A DNA stretch of 34,417 bases, taken from CALROG01 sp943369755 (GTDB taxonomy: Bacteria > Pseudomonadota > Gammaproteobacteria > Burkholderiales > Burkholderiaceae_C). The stretch is taken from contig CALROG020000040.1 of the NCBI GenBank assembly GCA_943369755.1, positions 1-34,417 of the forward strand, given 5' to 3'. The notes below the pieces were generated by a model. The model did no database searches. It worked only from the letters and a program-made list of their open reading frames with translations, and was not told the origin of the DNA. Shown piece by piece: positions 8,104 to 15,768 of the stretch. Numbering within the stretch: the stretch's first letter is position 1; every line of letters starts with the position of its first letter. Position numbers and translations under genes: made by a program.

Positions 8104-8664
8104 TTAGCAGGCGTGCAGGCGCGATGTTTTGGGCAAATGCGCCATCAAAAACTCCATCTGGTCCGCCAGGATGCGGCGGTTGCGCAAAATAAAGTCTTCC
8201 CACAGGCTGGGCACATAGGGCGCATACAGCAAAGGCATGTGGGCCTGCTCCGGGGTGCGGCTGCTCTTGCGGTGGTTGCAGGCACGGCAAGCCGTGACCA
8301 CGTTCATCCAGTGGTCCTGCCCGTTCTGCGCAAACGGAATGATGTGCTCGCGCGTGAGCTCTTCTTCGTGGCATTGCCCGCCGCAGTAGGCGCAGACGTT
8401 GCGGTCGCGGGCAAACAGCTTGCTGTTGGTCAGGCTGGGCTTGAGGTCAAACGGGTTGATGCTGGGCACGCCCTTGGTGCCAATGATGCTGTTGATGGTG
8501 ATGACCGATTGCAGCCCGGTCAGGGCGTTGTGCCCGCCGTGAAACACCGCCACATCGGCACCCACCTCCCAGCGCACCTCTTGGGCTGCGTAATGCAACA
8601 CAGCCTGCTCCAGTGAAATCCAGGACTGGGGCAACCCTTGGGCGGACAGCTTCAAAACCTTCAA
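8104..8664 (-). CDS. HNH endonuclease
   Basis: A 186-residue protein with a C-terminal HNH nuclease domain: zinc-ligand pairs Cys91/Cys94 (CAYC) and Cys126/Cys129 (CRAC), EH at 106-107 (REHIIPF), Asn121 (MNVV) and a final His131 (CNHRK). The residues before about 80 are not part of the HNH fold. The start is a TTG at 8664; a GGAGG Shine-Dalgarno at 8675-8671 sits six bases upstream of it, and an in-frame stop lies five codons further up, so no ATG is available. It stands alone, with no methylase, phage or toxin partner nearby, convergent with the DUF11 gene and divergent from ribF. The biological target is unknown; this is a stand-alone HNH protein of a type I associate with Burkholderiales (from memory). 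Confidence 0.85.
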   Translation of the reverse strand: MKVLKLSAQGLPQSWISLEQAVLHYAAQEVRWEVGADVAVFHGGHNALTGLQSVITINSIIGTKGVPSINPFDLKPSLTNSKLFARDRNVCAYCGGQCHEEELTREHIIPFAQNGQDHWMNVVTACRACNHRKSSRTPEQAHMPLLYAPYVPSLWEDFILRNRRILADQMEFLMAHLPKTSRLHAC

Positions 8665-8834
8665 AACACGCCTCCATCAGAGATGAAAAACCGTTGAACG
8701 TACTGGCCAGCGTCTGGCGACGGTGTGCCGCACAATATACCCTGTTTCAGTGACGGTATTGCGCTGCAACACCCGCTGGCGCTGCGCCCGCGCGCCATAT
8801 CTGCTATCAAAACAATATCAATCCGCCAAAGCCC

Positions 8835-9806
8835 ATGCGCATCTTCAGAGGTTTCAATCAACCCGGCAGTGCCCCCGCCTGCGCGCTGACCATCGGCAAT
8901 TTTGACGGTGTGCACCGCGGCCACCAGGCCATGCTGGCGCTGCTGCGCAACGAGGCACAGCACCGCGGCGTGCCCAGTTGCGTGATGACCTTCGAGCCGC
9001 ACCCGCGCGACTATTTTGCCGCCGCCGCCCGCAAGCCCGCTCTGGCCCCGGCCCGCATTGCCACGCTGCGCGACAAGCTCAGTGAGCTGGCCGCCTGCGG
9101 CATAGACCAATGCGTGGTGCTGCCCTTCAACGCCAGCTTTGCGGCGCAAGCGCCTGAGGCCTTCATTCGCGACGCGCTGGTGCGCGGCCTGGGTGTGAAG
9201 TATGTGCTGGTGGGCGACGACTTTCGCTTTGGGGCCAAACGCGCCGGCGACTACGCCATGCTCGACGCTGCGGGCGCAGCCCAGAGTTTCGATGTGGCCC
9301 GCATGAACAGCTACGAGGTGCGCAATCTGCGCGTGTCCAGCTCGGCGGTGCGCGAGGCACTTAGCCAGGGCCGGCTGGACGACGCCGCCGCGCTGCTGGG
9401 CCGGCCCTACAGCATCAGCGGCCATGTGGTGCACGGGCGCAAGCTGGGGCGGACGCTGGGTTTCAAGACACTGAACTTGCGTTTTTCACACTGGAAGCCG
9501 GCCGCCAGCGGCATTTTTGCGGTGCAGGTGCACGGCCTGGGCGCGCCGCTCATGGGTGTGGCGAATCTGGGCATCCGCCCCTCGCTGGACCCGCAGGATG
9601 TGAATGGCGGGCGGGTGCTGCTGGAAACCCATTGCCTGGACTGGCCCGCCGCGCTGGGGCCGGAGGGGGCGTACGGTAAAATCATTCGGGTGGAACTGCT
9701 GCACAAACTGCACGACGAACTCAAGTACGACGGTCTGGAGGCCCTGACCCAGGGCATAGCCAAGGACTGCGACGACGCGCGCACCTGGTTCGCCGCGCGA
9801 ATTTGA
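8835..9806 (+). CDS. ribF: Bifunctional riboflavin kinase/FAD synthetase RibF
   Basis: This 323-residue protein converts riboflavin to FMN and then FAD. The N-terminal adenylyltransferase half shows TIGNFDGVHRGHQ with a nucleotidyltransferase HxGH-like motif at about 27-30, MTFEPHPRDYF, and the VSSSAVREAL segment. The C-terminal kinase half begins near YSISGHVVHGRKLGRTLGF, with NLGIRPS further on. The length is normal. The start ATG at 8835 begins the conserved MRIFRGF. The order ribF-ileS-lspA is common in proteobacteria, so co-transcription with the next genes is likely, although the 108-base gap to ileS carries two hairpins. Confidence 0.95.
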   Translation: MRIFRGFNQPGSAPACALTIGNFDGVHRGHQAMLALLRNEAQHRGVPSCVMTFEPHPRDYFAAAARKPALAPARIATLRDKLSELAACGIDQCVVLPFNASFAAQAPEAFIRDALVRGLGVKYVLVGDDFRFGAKRAGDYAMLDAAGAAQSFDVARMNSYEVRNLRVSSSAVREALSQGRLDDAAALLGRPYSISGHVVHGRKLGRTLGFKTLNLRFSHWKPAASGIFAVQVHGLGAPLMGVANLGIRPSLDPQDVNGGRVLLETHCLDWPAALGPEGAYGKIIRVELLHKLHDELKYDGLEALTQGIAKDCDDARTWFAARI

Positions 9807-9807
9807 A

Positions 9808-9841
9808 GGGGCCGCGGGTGGCCCCACCCGCCGCAGGCCCC
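9808..9841 (+). promoter_or_regulatory. Strong hairpin between ribF and ileS
   Basis: GGGGCC (9808-9813) pairs with GGCCCC (9836-9841), and GCGGGTG (9814-9820) pairs with CACCCGC (9825-9831) around the loop GCCC, with four unpaired bases on the 3' side. It starts two bases after the ribF stop. No T-run follows, so it is either a weak or Rho-assisted terminator or an RNA-stability or leader element. Confidence 0.45.
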
Positions 9842-9863
9842 GCTCTTCACCCCGTTTTCGCCA

Positions 9864-9884
9864 GGCCCTGCAGCTGTGCAGGCC
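9864..9884 (+). promoter_or_regulatory. Second hairpin in the ileS leader
   Basis: CCTGCA (9867-9872) pairs with TGCAGG (9877-9882) around the loop GCTG; the flanking GG/CC pairs extend the stem past one bulged C. It lies about 30 bases before the ileS ATG. Its function is not known. Confidence 0.35.
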
Positions 9885-9914
9885 TCGCCGCCTTGAACCT
9901 GTTTGAAGCCCCCC

Positions 9915-12767
9915 ATGAGCACCGAAAAAGTTGACTACCGCGCCACCCTGAACCTGCCCGACACGCCCTTCCCGATGCGCGGCGACCTGCCCAAGCGCGA
10001 GCCCGGCTGGGTCAAGGACTGGGACGAAAAAGGCGTCTACAAAAAGCTGCGCGACGCCCGCCTGGGTGCCCCCAAATTCATCCTGCATGACGGCCCGCCC
10101 TATGCCAATGGTCAATTGCACGTGGGCCACGCCGCCAACAAGATTCTGAAAGACATGATCGTCAAGGCGCGCCAGCTCAAGGGGCTGGATGCGCAATACA
10201 TCCCCGGTTGGGATTGCCACGGTTTGCCGATCGAGAACGCGATTGAAAAGCTCCATGGCCGCAACCTGACACGCGATGAAGTGCAAGCCAAAAGCCGCGC
10301 CTTCGCCACCGAGCAAATCGCCCAGCAGATGACCGACTTCAAGCGCCTGGGTGTGCTGGGCCAGTGGGACAAGCCCTATCGCACCATGGACTTCGCGACC
10401 GAGGCACAGGAGCTGCGCGCGCTCAAGAAGGTGGTGGAGCGCGGCTTTGTGTACCGGGGTTTGAAGCCGACGTATTGGTGCTTTGACTGCGGCTCGTCGC
10501 TGGCGGAATTCGAAATTGAATACGCCGACAAGAAGTCGCAAACGCTGGATGTGGGGTTTTTGTGCGCCGAGCCAAACAAGCTGGCTGCCGCGTTCAACCT
10601 GCCTGCACTCAACAAAGAAGCCTTCGCCGTCATCTGGACCACCACCGCCTGGACGATTCCTGCCAACCAGGCGCTGAACCTCAACCCCGAGCTGACCTAC
10701 GCCCTGGTAGACACGCCGCGCGGCCTGCTGCTGCTGGCCGAGGTGCTGGTGGACAAATGCCTGGAGCGTTACCAGCTCAGCGGCAGCGTGCTGGCCACCT
10801 GCCTGGGCGAGAAGCTGGGCCTGATCAACTTCAAGCACCCGCTGGCGCATGTGCACCCCGGTTACGACCGCTTCAGCCCGGTGTTTCTGGCTGACTACGC
10901 CACTGCCGACGACGGCACCGGCATCGTTCACTCCTCCCCCGCTTACGGCGTGGAAGACTTCAACTCCTGCATTAAAAACGGCATCACCTACGACGAGGTT
11001 TTGAACCCGGTGCAAGGCAACGGCGTGTATGCGCCCGACCTGCCGCTGTTTGGCGGACAGTTCATCTGGAAGGCCGCGCCGGTAGTGATTGACGCCCTGC
11101 GCGACGCCGGTCGCCTGTTCGCCACCCACAACATCGAGCACAGCTACCCGCATTGCTGGCGGCATAAAACGCCGGTGATCTACCGCGCGTCGGCCCAGTG
11201 GTTCATCCGCATGGACGAAGGTGTGGGCGTCTTCACCACCGACAAAGCCCCCATGACGCTGCGCCAAACCGCGCTGGCCGCCATCGAGTCGACCCAGTTC
11301 TACCCCGAAAACGGCCGCGCCCGGCTGCGCGACATGATTGCCGGCCGGCCCGACTGGTGCATCAGCCGCCAGCGCAACTGGGGCGTAACCTTGCCGTTTT
11401 TCACCCACAAGGCCAGCGGCGAGCTGCACCCGCGCACGCTGGAAATCATTGACCAGGCGGCGACCATCGTCGAGGCCGGTGGCGTGGAGGCCTGGAGCCG
11501 CCTGTCAGCCACCGACGTGCTGGGCGAAGAAGGCAACGACTACGACAAAAGCACCGACATTCTGGAAGTGTGGTTTGACTCCGGCACCACCCATTTCACC
11601 GTGCTGCGGGGCAGCCACGGCCAGCGCGATGCACAGGGCCACCTGCTGCACGCCCACGACAGTGGCCCCGAGGCCGACCTGTACCTGGAAGGCCACGACC
11701 AGCACCGTGGCTGGTTCCATAGCTCGCTGTTGACCAGCGCGGCAATGAACGGGCGCGCGCCCTACAAGGGCCTGCTGACCCACGGCTTCACGGTGGACGG
11801 CCAGGGCCGCAAGATGAGCAAGAGCCTTGGCAATGTGGTGGCCCCGCAAGTGGTCAGCGACAAGATGGGCGCCGAAATTCTGCGCCTGTGGTGCGCCGCC
11901 ACCGACTATTCGGGCGACCTGGCGATTGACGACAAGATCCTGGCGCGGGTGATCGACACCTACCGCCGGATCCGCAACACGCTGAAATTCCTGCTGGCCA
12001 ATATCAGCGACTTTGATGCCGCCACCGATGCCGTGCCAGCCGACCAGCTCCTGGAAATCGACCGCTACGCCCTGGCCCGCGCGGCGCAACTGCAAGCCGA
12101 CATCCTGGCGCACTACGAGGTGTATGAATTTCACCCCGTGGTCACCAAGCTGCAGCTGTATTGCAGTGAAGACCTGGGTGGTTTTTATCTGGACATTCTG
12201 AAAGACCGGCTCTACACCACGGCCCCGAAATCGCTGGCGCGGCGCAGCGCCCAAACCGCGCTGCACCAGATCACCCACGCCATGCTGCGCTGGATGGCAC
12301 CGTTCCTGAGCTTCACGGCGGAAGAAGCCTGGAAGTTGTTTGGCATCTCAGACTCCATCTTCTTTGAAACCTATGCCCAACTGCCTGCCGCCGACGACGC
12401 GTTGCTGGCCAAGTGGGGCCGCATCCGCGAGGTGCGAGACCAGGTCAACAAAGACATTGAAGCGCTGCGTACCGACGGCAAGGTCGGCTCGTCGCTACAG
12501 GCCAACGTCACGCTGCAGGCCAGCGCCGCAGACTACCCGCTGCTGGCCAGCCTGGGCGACGACCTGAAGTTTGTGTTCATTACATCTGCTATAGATTTAA
12601 TAGTGGCTGACGCAACATCTGCGCGGGTTACCACCGCAAATGCCACAAAATGCGAGCGCTGCTGGCATTACCGCGACGACGTTGGCCACGACCCGGCGCA
12701 CCCCGGCATTTGCGGCCGCTGCACCAGCAACCTGTATGGCACCGGTGAAGACCGGAAGCACGCCTGA
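9915..12767 (+). CDS. ileS: Isoleucyl-tRNA synthetase
   Basis: A 950-residue class I aminoacyl-tRNA synthetase that charges tRNA-Ile. The HIGH motif reads HVGH at 69-72 (PPYANGQLHVGHA), and KMSKS is at 633-637. The editing (CP1) domain lies between, and the anticodon-binding region and C-terminal zinc finger follow (CERC 913-916 and CGRC 933-936). The ATG at 9915 was preferred to a TTG four codons upstream. Just before the zinc finger, residues about 891-908 (SAIDLIVADATSARVTTA) are encoded by a copy of the dispersed 57-bp repeat, apparently tolerated as an in-frame insert or linker. The stop overlaps the lspA start (TGATG). Confidence 0.97.
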   Translation: MSTEKVDYRATLNLPDTPFPMRGDLPKREPGWVKDWDEKGVYKKLRDARLGAPKFILHDGPPYANGQLHVGHAANKILKDMIVKARQLKGLDAQYIPGWDCHGLPIENAIEKLHGRNLTRDEVQAKSRAFATEQIAQQMTDFKRLGVLGQWDKPYRTMDFATEAQELRALKKVVERGFVYRGLKPTYWCFDCGSSLAEFEIEYADKKSQTLDVGFLCAEPNKLAAAFNLPALNKEAFAVIWTTTAWTIPANQALNLNPELTYALVDTPRGLLLLAEVLVDKCLERYQLSGSVLATCLGEKLGLINFKHPLAHVHPGYDRFSPVFLADYATADDGTGIVHSSPAYGVEDFNSCIKNGITYDEVLNPVQGNGVYAPDLPLFGGQFIWKAAPVVIDALRDAGRLFATHNIEHSYPHCWRHKTPVIYRASAQWFIRMDEGVGVFTTDKAPMTLRQTALAAIESTQFYPENGRARLRDMIAGRPDWCISRQRNWGVTLPFFTHKASGELHPRTLEIIDQAATIVEAGGVEAWSRLSATDVLGEEGNDYDKSTDILEVWFDSGTTHFTVLRGSHGQRDAQGHLLHAHDSGPEADLYLEGHDQHRGWFHSSLLTSAAMNGRAPYKGLLTHGFTVDGQGRKMSKSLGNVVAPQVVSDKMGAEILRLWCAATDYSGDLAIDDKILARVIDTYRRIRNTLKFLLANISDFDAATDAVPADQLLEIDRYALARAAQLQADILAHYEVYEFHPVVTKLQLYCSEDLGGFYLDILKDRLYTTAPKSLARRSAQTALHQITHAMLRWMAPFLSFTAEEAWKLFGISDSIFFETYAQLPAADDALLAKWGRIREVRDQVNKDIEALRTDGKVGSSLQANVTLQASAADYPLLASLGDDLKFVFITSAIDLIVADATSARVTTANATKCERCWHYRDDVGHDPAHPGICGRCTSNLYGTGEDRKHA
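12585..12638 (-). repeat. Dispersed ~57-bp repeat, copy C (inside ileS)
   Basis: CTGCTATAGATTTAATAGTG, then GCTGACGCAACATCTGCGCG and GGTTACCACC match copy E in order and spacing. It is in frame within ileS and free of stop codons in that frame, just upstream of the zinc-finger codons. Confidence 0.7.
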
Positions 12768-13255
12768 TGGCCCGCAACTCGTCCACCGGCATCATGCCCT
12801 GGCTCGGGCTGGCGCTGATCATCCTGATTGCGGACCAGTTCACCAAGGTGCTGATCCTGGGCTACTACCGGCTGGGTGACAGCACCTATGTCACCAGTTT
12901 TTTCAACGTGGTGCGGGTGCACAACAGCGGCGCGGCATTCTCGTTCCTGGCATCGGCCTCGGGCTGGCAGCGCTGGTTCTTTACCGCCATAGGCGTGGCA
13001 GCGGCCTTGTTCATCGTGTGGATGCTGCGCTCGCATTCCGGGCAACGGCTGTTCTCGTTTGCGCTGGCCTGCATCCTGGGCGGCGCTGTGGGCAATGTGG
13101 TGGACCGCCTGCTGCACGGCTATGTGGTTGACTTTCTGGACTTCCACTGGGGCGGCTGGCACTTCCCGGCCTTCAACATTGCCGACGCGGGCATCAGCAT
13201 TGGTGCGGCCTGCCTGATTCTTGACGAGCTGCTGCGGGTGCGGCGCAGCAAGTAA
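12767..13255 (+). CDS. lspA: Lipoprotein signal peptidase LspA
   Basis: A 162-residue inner-membrane aspartic peptidase that removes signal peptides from diacylated prolipoproteins. It has about four hydrophobic segments, the family motif around DQFTK (23-27), VHNSGAAFSFL, and the catalytic pair expected at Asp122 (GYVVDF) and Asp140 (FNIADAGI). The length is typical. The start overlaps the ileS stop by one base (TGATG), indicating translational coupling. Confidence 0.95.
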   Translation: MARNSSTGIMPWLGLALIILIADQFTKVLILGYYRLGDSTYVTSFFNVVRVHNSGAAFSFLASASGWQRWFFTAIGVAAALFIVWMLRSHSGQRLFSFALACILGGAVGNVVDRLLHGYVVDFLDFHWGGWHFPAFNIADAGISIGAACLILDELLRVRRSK

Positions 13256-13280
13256 GGGCCTGCGAACGGCGTATCATCAG

Positions 13281-13300
13281 ATGCTTCAAGCATGAAGCAT
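13281..13300 (+). promoter_or_regulatory. Perfect hairpin spanning the Na/Pi transporter start codon
   Basis: ATGCTTCA (13281-13288) is an exact complement of TGAAGCAT (13293-13300), with the loop AGCA. The start codon at 13292-13294 lies at the loop-stem boundary. No clear Shine-Dalgarno is visible upstream. The left arm also spells a four-codon frame (MLQA) whose TGA overlaps the start as ATGA. Confidence 0.45.
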
Positions 13301-14959
13301 TTGTTGAATCTTTTGGCAGCCATCGCGCTGCTGGTCTGGGGCACCCACCTGGTGCGCACTGGCATCCTGCGGGTGTTCGGGGCCAGTCTGCGCGAGGTGC
13401 TGGCACGCAGCATCAAGAACCGCTATACCGCCGCCCTCTCAGGTGTGGGCGTCACTGCGCTGGTGCAGTCCAGCACCGCCACCGCGTTGATCGTTTCAGC
13501 CTTTGTGGGCCAGGGCCTGGTAACGCTGCCGCTGGCCCTGGCGGTGATGCTGGGTGCTGATGTGGGCACCAGCCTGATGGCCGTGGTGTTCTCGTTCGAC
13601 CTGTCCTGGCTGTCGCCACTGTTCATCTTTGTCGGCGTGGTGCTGTTCATCTCGCGCCAGGCCACCAGCGTGGGCCGCTTTGGCCGCATCCTGATCGGGC
13701 TGGGCCTGATGCTGCTGGCGTTGCGCCTGGTCACTGCCTCAACCGAAATCCTGACCCAGGCCCCGGCAATCAAGGCCCTGCTGGGCACCCTGGCCAGCGA
13801 CCTGCTGCTTGAAATTACCGTGGGTGCGGTGCTGGCCGTGGTGTCCTATTCAAGCCTGGCCATTGTGCTGCTGACCGCCACACTGGCGGCGTCCAATGTC
13901 ATACCGCTGGACGTGGCACTGGGCCTGGTGCTGGGGGCCAACCTGGGCAGCGGCCTGCTGGCGGTGCTGACCACCATGAAGTCCAGCGTCGAGGTGCGGC
14001 AGGTGCCGATGGGCAACTTTGTCTTCAAGGCGCTGGGCGTACTGATTGCCGCACCGCTGCTGGGCCTGTGGCTGCGCCATGTGCGGCCCTACCTGGGCGA
14101 CAACGCGGCCACGGCGGTGGTGCTGTTCCATCTGGGCTTCAACCTGCTGGTGGCGCTGCTGTTCATTGGTTTTACGCAGGTGGTGGCGCGCTGGGTCCAG
14201 GGCTGGCTGCCCAAGCCCGACAAGACGCTTGCCTCGGGCCGGCCGCACCACCTGGACCCGTCAGCGCTGAGCACGCCGTCGCTGGCGATCTCGTGCGCAG
14301 CCCGCGAGGCGCTGCACCAGGCTGACATTGTCGAGACCATGATGCTGGGCATGCTCAAGGTGATCAAGGACAACGACCTGACGCTGGCCGAACACCTGCG
14401 CAAACTGGACGACACTGTGGACGAGCTGTACTCCGCCATCAAGTACTACCTGACCAAAATTTCGCGCGAAGCGCTGGGCGAGGAAGAAAGCCGCCGCTGG
14501 ACCGACATCATCAGCTTCACCATCAACATGGAACAGATCGCCGACATCATCGAGCGCGTCCTGATTGACATTGAAGACAAGAAGATCAAGAAGGGGCTCA
14601 GTTTCTCTGAGGCCGGCATGGCCGAGATTTGCGAGCTGCACGCCCGGCTGGTGGACAACCTGCGCCTGAGCATGAGCGTGTTCCTGAACGGCACGGTGCG
14701 TGACGCGCACAAGTTACTGGAAGAAAAAGCACGCTTTCGCGACCTGGAGCGCGAGTACGCGGCAACCCACCTCAGCCGCCTGTCAGACAACACGGTGCAG
14801 AGCATTGAAACCAGCTCGCTGCACATTGACTTGATCAGCGACTTGAAGCGCATCAATTCGCACATCTGCTCGATCGCCTACCCGATCCTGGACTCCGCTG
14901 GCGTGCTGGCCCCGAACCGGTTGCGCGCAGCGGCGCTGACGGCCGACCGCAAGCCCTAA
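13292..14959 (+). CDS. Na/Pi cotransporter family protein with PhoU domain
   Basis: A 555-residue inner-membrane protein of the Na/Pi-cotransporter II (NptA/YjbB-like) type. The N-terminal ~310 residues hold two repeated hydrophobic units; the first has the signature QSSTATALIV with Gln59-Ser60-Ser61-Thr62. The equivalent site of the second unit reads SYSSLAIV, with Tyr186 in place of the usual Gln. Residues about 330-530 form a PhoU-like helical domain (ADIVETMMLGMLKVIKDND, LDDTVDELYSAIKYYL). Such proteins move or export phosphate; the direction cannot be read here. It follows lspA by 36 bases and ends in a 4-base convergent overlap with the Nudix gene. Confidence 0.88.
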   Translation: MKHLLNLLAAIALLVWGTHLVRTGILRVFGASLREVLARSIKNRYTAALSGVGVTALVQSSTATALIVSAFVGQGLVTLPLALAVMLGADVGTSLMAVVFSFDLSWLSPLFIFVGVVLFISRQATSVGRFGRILIGLGLMLLALRLVTASTEILTQAPAIKALLGTLASDLLLEITVGAVLAVVSYSSLAIVLLTATLAASNVIPLDVALGLVLGANLGSGLLAVLTTMKSSVEVRQVPMGNFVFKALGVLIAAPLLGLWLRHVRPYLGDNAATAVVLFHLGFNLLVALLFIGFTQVVARWVQGWLPKPDKTLASGRPHHLDPSALSTPSLAISCAAREALHQADIVETMMLGMLKVIKDNDLTLAEHLRKLDDTVDELYSAIKYYLTKISREALGEEESRRWTDIISFTINMEQIADIIERVLIDIEDKKIKKGLSFSEAGMAEICELHARLVDNLRLSMSVFLNGTVRDAHKLLEEKARFRDLEREYAATHLSRLSDNTVQSIETSSLHIDLISDLKRINSHICSIAYPILDSAGVLAPNRLRAAALTADRKP

Positions 14960-15768
14960 AGCCCCGCGGCGCAAAGCAGCAGCGCCGCTTCAAGCGTGAA
15001 CTCGTCGCGCTGCAAGCGCGCCCACAGCTCGTCGCGCGCCATCAGCCGGAATTCATCGACCTCGCCGTCCTGGTTGCACGGCACCAGACCGTCGGGCAGC
15101 GTGCACTGGAACCAGCTGATGTGTTCGACCACGTAGCCCGCGCCGTTGCCGTCCGCGGCCGGCCGCCGGATGCTGACAGTACCCCCGGCGCCAAGGCCGG
15201 TCACCGACGCCAACCGCAACCCCGCTTCTTCCCAGGTTTCACGCGCCAGCGCGCTGTGCAGTGTGTCTTCGGCGGACACCATGCCGCCCATCAGGGTGTC
15301 CCACAGGCCGGGGTCGTTGGCTTTGCTCAGCGCGCGCCGCTGTACCCAGTGGTGCCCGTCGGGGCTGCGCGCCAGCAGGTGCACAGCCCGGGTTGTGATG
15401 CCCAGTGGCCGCACCGCCGCCCGTTCAATGGCACCCAGAGTGCGCTCCTGGTCGTCCAGCACCGCCAGCAGCTCATTGCGCCAGGCCCCGGCCAGGCCGG
15501 CGTCGCGCAGCGCCTGTGCGAGCAGGGCCAGGCTGTCATTCAGCACGCCCGCAACACGCCACGCCGGTGCCCCCAGATGCTCTACTTTTTGTAGTGGCTC
15601 AGGCAATCTGCATGCGGGCTGCAGGCCGATTTGCTCAAAAAACCCGGTTTCAACCGAGCCGATGCGGGCCGCACCCGCCAGCAGTGGCAGCCGCGGCGCG
15701 CGGGGCGGCAGGTTGGCGCGCGCCCGCAGCGCGGCCAGCCACTGCGCGTCGGGCAGCAACGGCGTCAC
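14956..15768 (-). CDS. DUF4743 / Nudix hydrolase
   Basis: A 270-residue protein with an N-terminal DUF4743-like region (residues about 1-125) and a Nudix domain. The Nudix box runs from about Gly162 to Leu184 and ends in the strong RETWEEAGL; the first acidic position is an Asp (SAED), a mild deviation from the consensus Glu. Plant and fungal relatives with this arrangement are thiamine-pyrophosphate-related; the bacterial substrate is not established. The start is GTG at 15768, overlapping the stop of the upstream quinone oxidoreductase gene as GTGA, so the two are translationally coupled. Residues about 45-64 (IGLQPACRLPEPLQKVE) are encoded by a dispersed repeat copy. Confidence 0.87.
   Translation of the reverse strand: MTPLLPDAQWLAALRARANLPPRAPRLPLLAGAARIGSVETGFFEQIGLQPACRLPEPLQKVEHLGAPAWRVAGVLNDSLALLAQALRDAGLAGAWRNELLAVLDDQERTLGAIERAAVRPLGITTRAVHLLARSPDGHHWVQRRALSKANDPGLWDTLMGGMVSAEDTLHSALARETWEEAGLRLASVTGLGAGGTVSIRRPAADGNGAGYVVEHISWFQCTLPDGLVPCNQDGEVDEFRLMARDELWARLQRDEFTLEAALLLCAAGL
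15579..15636 (-). repeat. Dispersed ~57-bp repeat, copy D (inside Nudix gene)
   Basis: GCTCTACTTTTTGTAGTGGC, then TCAGGCAATCTGCATGCGGG and CTGCAGGCCGATTT match copies A and B read in reverse complement. It lies wholly within the coding sequence and in frame, in the DUF4743-like part. Confidence 0.75.

Noticed and set aside
8797..8825. Another copy of the 57-bp repeat upstream of ribF
   Set aside because: Only TCTGCTATC and an AT-rich stretch resemble the family; the GC-rich half is absent.
9486..11429. 647-residue minus-strand open frame
   Set aside because: It lies antisense to ileS and ribF, with a composition typical of GC-rich shadow frames (His/Gln/Gly/Val-rich) and no recognisable family.
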